Under the pieces are notes generated by a model that did not search any database, was not told the origin of the DNA, and was given only the letters and a program-made list of their open reading frames with translations. Made by a program: the position numbers and the translations under genes. From Isoetes taiwanensis (taxonomy: Eukaryota; Streptophyta; Lycopodiopsida; Isoetales; Isoetaceae): a DNA stretch of 64,000 nt. Of the stretch, positions 34,406 through 44,700 are shown one piece after another. The stretch lies in assembly GCA_021234155.1 (NCBI GenBank), contig JAJEKV010000108.1, positions 400,415 through 464,414 of the forward strand, in the 5' to 3' direction. Each line of letters begins with the position of its first letter. The first letter of the stretch is position 1.

Positions 34406-34933
34406 ATTTCTATGCATCAAGTTATTATTAATTTGGCATATACATGAAAGAAACATGGAAAGAACCATCATACATGAACGAAACATTTGTGACAAAAAAT
34501 TATAACCAAAAACTTCTTTTTATTAATAGTGCCGTGGACGGTTACAATAGTATGAAAAATCCTCAAGACCAATTACAACAGACTGAAGATACTCATCACA
34601 TCATTTTTTCTAGGCGCCTTCCTCGTCAGTTTCATCATTCGCAGTTCCATCCTCTTCTGCCTAAGGACCTAGGTTCAACCTCCGATGACCCTTTCCCTTA
34701 GTGCAACGCCCCTCGGAGACATGTTTCTTCTAGCCCGTTCTCGTTTGTCAAGGTAAAGCGAAGGTGAGTCCATTCGATCACGAGGCCGGCCAAGTCATCA
34801 ACCCGCATTGCTTTCGGACCGCCTTTCAGGATTAGAACTCCTGGTATCCCTCATTTGTCTACCGACTCGCCCCGAGAATATGGTTTGGCCTATATCATCT
34901 TCGTCATCAAAGAAGCGCATTTGAATGTCTTCA

Positions 34934-36944
34934 TCAACATGGTTTGCAACATTCATTGAAGCATCTCGCCCTCACCGCCTCTTCAAGCGTCCTCTTCCAC
35001 CGAACCGCAATTGCACGCAAGGTATCAATAACTTCCTGCCCGGGCTTGCCACCATGCATAGGATTCCATATTTGGTTCCTTCTTATGACTCCGGTCGTCT
35101 TGAAGCTCTTCATCTGCCCACCTTCCACCGGGTTCGGTATTCGTTAACTTCGGCAATGAAAAGCTTGTAGTCCGAAATGGGATAGAACATTTTGCAACCT
35201 TCTTCAACGAGCCCATCACTTCTTTATCCGTATGCTGGTCCATATCGTGGTTGTGTGGGTCTAAGGCATGTCTTGGCGCTATGAAGGTCATTGTATGACT
35301 TCTTCCATCGTTCATTGAAGTCTCCGAGTAGTCTTTGCGTGCTTAGCATTGTCAAATGGCGCATTGGGGCCATCCGCGTTCTAGGAAGGATTGAATGGAG
35401 TGCCAACACCTCCGATCCTTTCGGCTTGCCCCGAAGAATCAAGGGTTTTGATGGCATGACAAACGGGTTGCATGCACATCACAACATTCTTTACACCTTT
35501 CCAAAAATGTCTCCCCCCAAGCATGTCTTGAAAGGCGGCCGCTTGTTGTTGTTTGGCAATATTTTTCCCTTTTTCGCCTCCTTTGCCATTCAAAAACTCG
35601 TGATGATTGAAGGTTGAGATAATCCAATCACGACACTTAAGCACTCTTTCAAGCGGATGTAATTGGAACCAAACCGGTTTGCTCGGGGATTCATTAGTGC
35701 TAGAGTCTTCCGACGCGAATGACTTGTAGATGGCATAAATTGCGGCTTCTTTGTGATGAATTTTACAAGCCGACGCGCTTTTCCGAATGGGATCTTTGAA
35801 CCACGTGTCTTTGTGAGAACCAATCCTTTGAGTAATAGGTTCCAGCAATGGCATTGGCAGCTAGTAGCGTGCAACCCCACGGGAATTCGGACTCCAATAA
35901 TTCACCGCTTAGCTTGCAATTAGACGCGTTATCCATTACAACCTGAAATATTCTCTTCGGTCCAAAAACTCTATCACGGCCTTTGTTTTTGAAAATCCAA
36001 TCTCCGTCACTTGGTGGGCTTTTGGTTTCTATGGTTTTCAAAAATACTTCACCCCCGGGTACACGATCATGAAGTTTATAAGATGGTCCTTGTTTACATT
36101 GCTCCAACCATCGGTCACTAATGAGGCCGGTGCGGCTTGAATAATGCGACACAACTTCATCTCCACCCCTCTACGACCATTTTTCTTGTATTTCATCAAC
36201 CATTTTATTGTTGGCATGCTTGTATGAAGGCAATCTAAAAGCCGGTCCTGCTTTGGCAACTTCGAAGGCTTCTTTCATTGCTTTGTGCTCCAAAACATGT
36301 GGAGACAACCGGCATATAAAAATGCCTCTACAACCTTCAATTCGTCTTCTTAGGTTGCTCTGATGTTAAGCAATGATCAACCCTCTGTTTGTCCGTGCTC
36401 TTCCACTATTTCAATTGTCTCTATCATTCTCTGCTCTCGGGTGCTTATACCTATTGACCCTAGTCCACCCTCTTATTGGTATCTTTCCCCAACAGGTGGT
36501 ATAGTTATCTTCGATACGCTCCCCGCCGTGACTGCTCTTGAGTATTAAGTAGCTTCGTCTTTTTTCTCATATTATTCTTCGCTTTGGCGTATCCCATCCG
36601 GTGAGACAATCTTTCAATGGCATCCCTTCGCGAAGTCGGCGGAGATGCGACAAGATGCGACACCGATGTCTCGTTCACGTAAGACGGAGCTCAATTTTTG
36701 TTGGGTAACCATTTACCAATGAGTATCCACAAAACACACATTCCCACTCATTTACGCCAAACTCTTTCACAAAATCCCATTTTGGGCCTCTTTTCCGACC
36801 AAGAAACTCGAACGCTGACCACGCGGACGAAGTTGCAGCCCCCGCGGCTTCCCCGCACACGCAGCAAGATCCTCGCACCTCTAGAGGTGGATGCATGACC
36901 GCCTCCGCACCTCGAGAGGTAGATGCGTGACCGCGAGCCACCAT
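34934..36944 (-). pseudogene. hAT transposase (BED finger, DUF659, dimerisation), decayed
   Basis: On the minus strand, in order: a BED-like zinc finger (WDFVKEFGVNEWECVFCGY, about 36730-36790); LPSYKHANNKMVDEIQEKW (about 36190-36250); the DUF659 part with SLVTDGWSNVNKDHLINFMI (about 36090-36150) and FLKTIETKSPPSDG; VVMDNASNCKLSGELL (about 35900-35945); HFWKGVKNVVMCMQPVCHAI (about 35470-35525); and a remnant of the C-terminal dimerisation region (YAWWQARAG near 35040, TLRAIAVRW near 35010). In the family this enzyme cuts at the CAGGG-type ends. Frame changes occur at least five times. The gene lies by the right end, reading inward, a usual hAT arrangement. Confidence 0.8.
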
Positions 36945-37379
36945 TGCTCGGACTTACCGACAATGTCTCCTTAATCTGACTCCCTTGATTACATGAACTA
37001 AAGGGAAGATGTATATGCAAAGGAGCAAGCTCACAATACATATGTTACGCCAACGTTAAGGCGAGAATCAAGGGGGTTGGCCGGACCCTATAGGATATTC
37101 TATGGAAAGCGATGCGAACCAAAGTTATCGAAAACCACGGGACGGAGTAAACTCACATTCCAAGATCCAACGCCGCTCAGAATACTCGTAAAAAAACGAC
37201 ACCTCAAAGGAAAATTGTTTCCCAAGGAGTATTTTGACTCAACCTCGGCAATCCAACGTTTGAGGTGAATTCTAGGGCTAATCACGTTTTCTTATATGTA
37301 CTATTAATACATTGCCACAAAACATGCCAAACATTGGATGAAAACATTTTTTTTTGCTTAGTAAATTGGGAAAAACGGC

Positions 37380-37750
37380 TTCCGAAAAGACGCTGGCGAA
37401 AAACAACGTTTTCGTGACATGCGAACCAGCTTTCGCGTCTGCCAAACCCAAACGAGCGTCGCCGAAGTTTAAATTATTTCGTACGGAAAACAACTAAACG
37501 CTGCGACGCTTAAAAAAATGTTCACAGATCGCGTATGCGTTGCTTTCGCGGCGTCGCGAAAAATTGGTTTCACAGACGCTTCAAGGTTTCGCGATAATAA
37601 AAAATTTTGGCGTGACGCCAAAATAGTAGTTTTCAGCGTCAGACGAAAAATCTTAAACGCCGAATTATTTTTTGCCGTATTTTTGCGTTTTATACGGCAA
37701 ATTTGTGCCGTATCATACAATTCATAATAAATTCGTATAAAGCGTCTGAC
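37380..37750. repeat. right subterminal GCGTC-rich region
   Basis: About ten GCGTC/GACGC cores in 370 bases (for example near 37390, 37436, 37455, 37504, 37551, 37575, 37612, 37637, 37742), in mixed orientation. It mirrors the left subterminal region and ends at the inverted repeat GAACCTATCCC. Confidence 0.7.
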
Positions 37751-37768
37751 ATATTGAACCTATCCCTC

Positions 37769-38016
37769 GTGGTGCCTGAAAGTCGTCGACGAAAGCTTTC
37801 GCTGGGAGCTTCAAAGAAATATCCGATGAATACTGAGGTTACAGTAACTAATGTAACCCCGGGTACGAGCCTTATTCATTTGCATAGGAAAGGATTCGGG
37901 GTGCTAGTATGGCGGCTGCCAAGCGCGAGGTTGTGGGGAAGCAAGCTCTTCTCCGGTGGATGTGGCGGATGGGCGAGGTGGCGAGCACAAACAAACAAGA
38001 TAGGAACGAAAAAAAA
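37769..38016 (+). repeat. right half of the unit split by the hAT-like element
   Basis: From GAGCTTCAAAGAAATATCC to the A run at 38009-38020 this matches 38380-38590 (GGATGAATA, TCTTCTCCGGTGG, GGCGGGCGAG-like blocks). It continues SINE copy A once the inserted element is removed. Confidence 0.7.
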
Positions 38017-38590
38017 AAAAGAGTACTAGATGTGTATAAGATATTTGTGAAATATATATATCACATTCAAGGAAGCTTGGCATGGTGGTAAGCGCCGAAG
38101 GCTGGAGTTGGGAGGTCGGGCAAGCCCCATAATCCTTTCGCCTACTGCCGGATGGCCTCGTCTTCAAAGAACCTCCGCAACCGCGAATGAGGGTAAAACT
38201 TGACCAGCATCAGGACTTGGTCGGGCTGCTCTACTAATGTGTAGGGTTCTCCTAGGCCATTGAGTTTTGAAGAAGAACTCAAACCGGATGGAAAAATAGG
38301 GTAAGACCCTATGTCTAGCGGCAAACCGTTGAACGAGCTCGACTAGCTCAACAGCCTGAGTCGCTCGACAGTCGCCGCCGCCGAGCTTCAAGAAATATCG
38401 GATGAATAATGAGGTTCGGTCACTAATATAATCGGTAATGAGTCTTATTCATTTGCATAGGGAAAGGGTTCAAAAGTCACTAATGGTGGCCGCCAAGCTT
38501 GAGTTGTGGGGAAGCAAGATCTTCTCCGGTGGCTATGGCGGACGGGCGAGGCGGCGAGTGCAAACAAACGAGATGGGAATGAAAAAAAAA
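38017..38590 (+). repeat. unfilled tandem copy of the SINE-containing unit (SINE copy B)
   Basis: GAGTACTAGATGTGTATAAG opens both this copy and the left flank at 26638. The SINE body spans about 38076-38345, then runs on without interruption into the part that in the first copy lies beyond 37769. It documents the pre-insertion state of the hAT-like element's target. Confidence 0.75.
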
Positions 38591-39079
38591 TAACCATGAG
38601 TTTTTTTTTTAAGTACAATTTTTTTTCAATTTTGTTTTTTTTTTAATAAAACTTTTTATACGGTGAAAATATGCATTTTTATACGAGTGCGTGACAGGAA
38701 AAATATGCATTTCTTTTGAGATTCTAACTCGATTTTTTGCTGATCAAGCACTCCATGCTCCCGCGCCTATTTGATGCTGTCTTGACGCTGGATACCGGTG
38801 CCCCTTGGTTAATTGGATTGTTCCGACACATTGGTGCAAAAATCGCCTCCATCCAAGCTACCTAGAGAAAGTTATGGCTTGTGGAAGCAATGGAACTTAA
38901 CATCCTTGATCCTAATAGCTCAATCCTTGATCCCTAACTATTTTAACTCTCTCATAGTTGGGCCAACACACATACTAGCTATGGACTTGAAGTAATTCAA
39001 CTTAGGTTAACGTCCGGTACAACTAACCGATCTAACGAGTTAGACTATGGCCAGTGCAAAGATTTGGTCTACCAAAATC
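38591..39079 (-). other. retroelement leader, unannotated
   Basis: Begins with A/T runs (38583-38650) and then lies downstream of the primer site of LTR copy 4 on the minus strand, so it may be its leader and 5' internal sequence. No gag motif seen. Confidence 0.35.
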
Positions 39080-39094
39080 ATGCTTTGATACCAT
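39080..39094 (-). other. primer-binding site of LTR copy 4
   Basis: On the minus strand the sequence after the LTR end reads TGGTATCAAAGCATG, one base from the standard initiator-Met tRNA primer site TGGTATCAGAGC. Confidence 0.75.
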
Positions 39095-40590
39095 TGTGAC
39101 ACCGTCAGAATCTATATGATGCTCCCATCATATAAATACGAGGAATTCCTCTCCCGTGGCAACTACATCACCATGGAAAGGCCTTCCGCCTAACTCGGAC
39201 CACGTGTCCAGATAAGGAACACGAAGGTGTTCATTCGTCCCATGTTTTCGATGGGAGTCCTATATAGCGGAAGCGTACATACATGTTAGTGCACAACAAT
39301 CATGCTTAATTTGATATACCACCACGAAGGGTGGCCCATCCATCATCATCTAAATAGCAATACACGCACAAGATAATATAAGCAATATACCACTAATAAG
39401 GGCTCTACTCTGGGCTCAGATTCCATGGAGTCGACTGACGGCCAGGGCCTCAAGATACCAGCAAACAAAGGTATAACATGGCATGCATAGAACAATGGCT
39501 GAGGTAGTCCATTCCATCCGCCCACCGGGCACACGCACCGAGATCGTTTGGAACATGCTATGGCATCATTGTAGCCTTCCCGACTTCGATCTCATGAAAT
39601 CACCCTATGAGACTACTCCGAGTTACATCTCCCTAGTCCGGATGAGGCAGGGTTAGGGAGGCGTCCCCTCAGGGCATGGCGGATCCCTTGGTGTGCTAGA
39701 GAACATGTGCCACATCGGCCGGTGCCCCCCCCGTGCGACTTACCCTCTAAATCTAAAGGCCGACTCCGCAGGTCGGCTCGAGCCTGGGACATCCACATAG
39801 GCACGCGTGCCGCAATCCCCGAGAATGTCGGACCCACACCGGCCCACACTTTCGACCGACTATAAGTCTAGCACACACCAGGGGAGTCCTCCAGAGCTAG
39901 GCAAGACCCCACCCCGATTTTCACCATCATACCCGTTGTCTAGTGTGAATTACAACATAGCATCCACAAGCTAGGTGGGCTCTTGTGCACAGGTCACATA
40001 TAATGGGAGTTAAGGGGTTCTAGTTAGGAGCATATCTGATCATAGATGGCCTTTAGATCTCTACCCCCTTTTTACCCATACAACACAAGCAGAACATAAA
40101 AAGAGCATTCATGTCTTATGTGTCCATCATAATCTCATCTAGAACATAAAATAGAGAGACTGATAATCTATCTAACAGGCAAGGGTTAATTCCTAACTAG
40201 AATCTCAAGCTAACTAAGCCTACTAACCGGTATCGGCGCTGGATCTTCCATCTGTCAGGTTCTCCATGCCTTGCTGGTTGAATAAGCTCCTTCTCCTTCT
40301 CCAATTACCCCCAAATCAAATTGGGGCAATTTGGGGCTGTAAAACCCCAATTTGGGTGTCCCAAGTTGGCAATTCTCCCTTGCCCAATCGATTTGGGCCA
40401 AGTGTCAATGCTAAATTACTTATTATTAAGTAATTTAGTATTTTAGCCTTTTTAATATTATGTTAAGCCCTAAATTCAAATTAGGGTTTAGGGTTAGATT
40501 TCCACCTTAATAATTAATGATTTACATAGCTAACCTTAGCTTATAATATGCACCACTAAGATAAGCTTACAAAAATGTCTAGGGATTTGT
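39095..40590 (-). mobile_element. 5' LTR, minus orientation (LTR copy 4)
   Basis: The minus-strand LTR ends GTGTCACA at 39095 next to the primer site. Its body matches LTR copy 3 (for example GGAAGCGTA, the CACCACGAAGGGTGG block and the CAAATCGATTTGGG part), with 60-80% identity by eye. The outer end near 40590 is approximate because I could not see a clear TGTGAC start. Confidence 0.65.
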
Positions 40591-40821
40591 GACTTTTGTA
40601 AGAGAGGATTAAGTGAAAATAAGGAAAGAAAGAAAGCTTTGTAGGATATTGCAACAAGCCGGTTAGAAACTATTTGAATTTATTAAACTGAATTAAAATG
40701 AATACAGGTGCACAAGTGTTGCTAAATGTAGATCTGAGATCTGCTTGCTCAAAACATAGTCTCATAATGATTAAGTGCTAGCTTAACTTAAATAAGGGAT
40801 GAGCGAGAGGTTTTTAGGCTG

Positions 40822-40850
40822 GACTCGTGGACGTTAAAATTCCATCATGA
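40822..40850 (+). repeat. retroelement tail-family fragment
   Basis: TGGACTCGTGGACGTTAAAA followed by CATCATGATCATCATCAT resembles the ends at 30536, 61066 and 62401, here with a CAT-type microsatellite tail. Only the last 30 bases are recognisable. Confidence 0.4.
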
Positions 40851-41722
40851 TCATCATCATCCTAATCAAAGGGGATGCATTTGCTATTAAATTGGTTACC
40901 TCAAACTAAGCACGTCCAACAACATTCTGCATGGATTCAAAAGCACTAGGCAACTGAATGCTAAGAGCACTTGCCATATATTTCTGTGTGTTTAGTGGGA
41001 ATTCATGTGCTTAAAAGACAGAATCAACCTTCTGCTAGTTCATGGCCCACTTTGATGCTTCTTTGGCTTTCCTTCCCCTCTCGAATAAGAGGGTCGAAAG
41101 AGGTTAATTCCAGCCCGCAAGCAGAAAATAAACACTAACGAAAATGATATAAAATGAAAGTTTCTATAAACAAGCTTTTCAACATGCTAAAGAATAATGA
41201 AAACGAAGTCAGGATGCAGAAGTTATGTAGAAAAACCTAACCATCATCCTCACGAGCACCTTTTTTCATCATGCTGTCTCATACAATTTCGTGCCTATTA
41301 ATCCAAAAATGAAGTGAAAGTTATTATATGATAGCATATAATTTGTCTACTACCCAATAGAAGGCAACCTCGAAATGCAAACAACAATTTGCTCTCAAAT
41401 GTTAGCAAATTTTGCTAACAGCTAACAAGGTTATCATTTTGGGAGTAATACGTTAGCTCCCAACCATGAATTGCGTGATATTGGAGCCTACAAGACATAG
41501 CATCAAGCCTACAAGAGCTACTAGCTCCCAACCATGTTACAAGGTCTAGCATCAAACGTACAAGGTATATTTGCATGTTCGACATTTAAATTTCAAATGG
41601 TAGCATCCTTTTTTATGGGTCTTTTAGTGATACATATTAAATTGGTGTGCCCTAAGAAACCCTAAAGGTTTAGAGCAGCAGCATGCTGTGAAATAGAGTG
41701 TGGGGGACGTATCCGCAGAGCC
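40851..41722 (+). promoter_or_regulatory. upstream region of the isoleucyl-tRNA synthetase gene
   Basis: AT-rich, no open frames of note. GCTCCCAACCATG occurs twice (about 41456 and 41526). The ATG at 41723 is preceded in frame by no other start close by. I cannot point to a TATA box with confidence. Confidence 0.35.
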
Positions 41723-44700
41723 ATGGAAGAGGTGCTTGAGGGCAAGGATTTTTCGTTCGCAGGCCAAGAAGAACGGATCCTCAAGCTATGGGAGCGCATT
41801 GATGCCTTCAGAAACCAATTACGGCTAACAGAAGGTAAACCAGAATATATATTCTATGATGGCCTCCCCTTCGCGACCGGATTACCCCATTATGGCCACC
41901 TTTTGTCTGGAACAATTAAAGACATTGTCACTAGGTTTCTGACTGCAATTGGGCACCATGTCACCCGAAGATTTGGTTGGGATTGCCATGGATTGCCGGT
42001 GGAGTATGAGATTGATCAGAAACTCGGTACTAGAACCAAAGATGATGTGCTAAAATTTGGAATTGCTAATTACAATGAAGAGTGTCGCAAGATTGTAATG
42101 AGATACAGCAAGGAGTGGGAAACAATAGTGACAAGGATGGGCCGGTGGATTGACTTTGAGAATGATTATAAGACACTAGATCCTGAGTTTATGGAAAGTG
42201 TATGGTGGGTCTTCAAGCAATTATATGAGAAAGGCCTAGTTTACAAAGGTTTTAAGGTATTTTCTGGTTGCATATTATATTAAAGGTCGTGGATGCATTT
42301 GCAAGATAATGAATCTTTATCCTTTTGCAGGTTATGCCTTATAGTACAGGATGCAACACTCCACTTTCAAATTTTGAAGCAGGCCAGAATTACAAGGATG
42401 TTTCGGACCCTGCACTGGTGGTTTCTTTTCCGCTCATGGATGAACCAGGCAATCCAGCAATGGTTGCTTGGACCACCACTCCGTGGACGTTGCCAAGCAA
42501 TCTTGCATTATGTGTAAATGCGAGCTTTACATACCTGAAGGTGTAGTTCTTTTCTGAACAATACAGTCTGTGAAAAAGAAGCATGTGGAAAATACAATGT
42601 TTACTTGGTATTGAGCAGATGAAATTAAGAGTTTGAGATAAGTTTTGGGATTTAGAAAGCTTCCCAAATGAATTTTTATTTAAGACTAGTGGTGAAGGTC
42701 ATGGATTAAATAGAAACTTGTTACAGGTGAAATGCGTCACCACAGGTTCTATCTACATAATTGCAGAATCCAGGTTGTCCGAACTTCCAAGCAAGAAATC
42801 AAAAGAAGCTGCTGCTTCCAGTTATGAAGTGATTGGTACCTTTAAAGGACAGGAATTGGTCGGAAAAAGGTTAGGGGACTGGTTTATTGGGCTTTTAATT
42901 GCAAAGTCTGCATTCCCTTTGTTCTTTTCTGCCTCTCAATGTTACTTCAGTTTTTGGAGCAAAGGCGTTCCTTTTATATTGATTGTGTTTTCCTTTGTTG
43001 CAGATATGAGCCTCTATTTGAGTACTTTATGGAATTATCAAGTGTTGCCTTTAAGGTTGTTGCAGACAGTTATGTGACAGATGATAGTGGAACAGGAATT
43101 GTGCATTGTGCTCCTGCATTTGGTGAAGATGATTACCGAGTGTGTTTACAGGCTGGCATTATACAGAAGGTACAGCTTGTTCACTTTGAATCCTAAATGC
43201 ATTTTTAGTTGCTATTATTAAAGTCAAGGCAGCCTTTAGCATGCAATAAAGAGAAGAGAAAACATAGAAAATATTGAAAGAGCACTATCAGGATTTGTAA
43301 ATGTAATGTTTTAGCCCGTTATGCAGGAGAGAACTTGCCTAATCCTGTAGACATGAATGGCTGTTTCACAGAGGTGGTCACCCATTTCAAAGGTCGTTAT
43401 GTAAAGGAAGCAGATAAAGACATAATTGCTACGGTCAAGGTATAAGATTTTTCCCAACAAATTATAGGATGCTTAAACATTAATGAAGTAACACAACGTG
43501 TTAGCCAGGGCATGGGGAGGCTTGTAAGTGTTGGGAATATCGTTCACTCATATCCTTTCTGCTGGCGCTCAGACACCCCACTTATCTACAAAGCAGTGCC
43601 AAGCTGGTATGTACAAGTTCTGTTGGTAGCATATGTTCATCCCATGTTGAACACTCGAAGTAAAACGAATGCTAAGCAGCCTTTTTTCGTGTAACCTACA
43701 CCTGCATTATCCCCAATAAGGATGCATTATTCACCATGCGCATGGGAGTATGTGAGGCTTTGACTTCTATGGTGTCTCATATGTTGAATTCCGGACGTTC
43801 TGTATGGTGGCACAACAGGATAGCTTGCTGCCTTTTAGCAATAATGTTTGCATTAAGCAAGCCCTAATGACTGGAATCGTATGGAGTTGTGGTGTGTCAT
43901 TGCGTTTTGCAATATAAGGATGGGTCTGTGGGTCTTAAATAGTCATTTTCTTATTGGAGAAAATGGATGAAGTTATTACCTTGCATTGCTAAAAGTGAAA
44001 GACTACAAGTTTCTGGTAATGTCACTGAATGTGTTGTTTAAGCTTTTCTGGTATTTGAGTGCAGGATATTATACAACTCTACATTTATTAAGTTACAATT
44101 GAGCATATAGTTTTCTTTTTAATGCAGGTTTGTGGCAGTTGAGAAAATCAAGGATAGGCTATTGGAATGCAATAAGCAAACTTATTGGGTTCCTGAGTTT
44201 GTGAAGGTCGGCTATTACCCCTCATTTAGATGAAGTTGTTATTCTTCGTTCTTTTTATATATGCGACTTCTCAAAGACCTATCCAATTCAATACAATTAA
44301 CTGGCTAGTTAGGATAAGATCAAGTAACTAGGGGGCCGTCTTGCCAGGTGTTGATCTTATACGAACTCTATTCCACTAAATGACGAAACAGACTGGTTTT
44401 CATAGAAACAGGGCATTATCCTATGCAAACCAGCAGATTCCTTTCCCACCTCCATCTCAAGGGCAACATAGCTTGAAAAGCATTTCTATGAGGCTCTCAA
44501 TAAAGTTGTTATTCTTCGCTCTTTTTTTATATGCTGCTTCTCAAAGACCTCTCCATAATCAACCTACCCTCTAGAATCATTTCACACGGGTTGTGAGGGT
44601 AGGATAAGATCAAGTAAATAGGGGACTGTCTTGCCAGGTGTTTAAACTCTGTCTCCTTTGACTAAATGACTAAACAGACTGATTTTGATAGAATCAGGGG

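Larger units (their letters stand above)
26988..37768. mobile_element. 10.8-kb hAT-like DNA transposon with cargo
   Basis: Left end CAGGGATAGGTTC and right end (read inward) GAGGGATAGGTTC are inverted repeats, extending as TATACGT versus AATATGT. CAGGG ends fit hAT. Both ends are followed inward by 300-400 bases crowded with GCGTC/GACGC motifs, as in subterminal transposase-binding regions. A tandem copy of the flanking unit at 38017-38590 lacks the insertion and so serves as an empty site. An hAT transposase relic lies near the right end on the minus strand. At 10.8 kb it is far longer than common autonomous hATs (roughly 3-5 kb). The surplus holds a kinase-like ORF, a LINE fragment and a foldback array. 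I could not find a clean 8-base target duplication. Confidence 0.65.
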
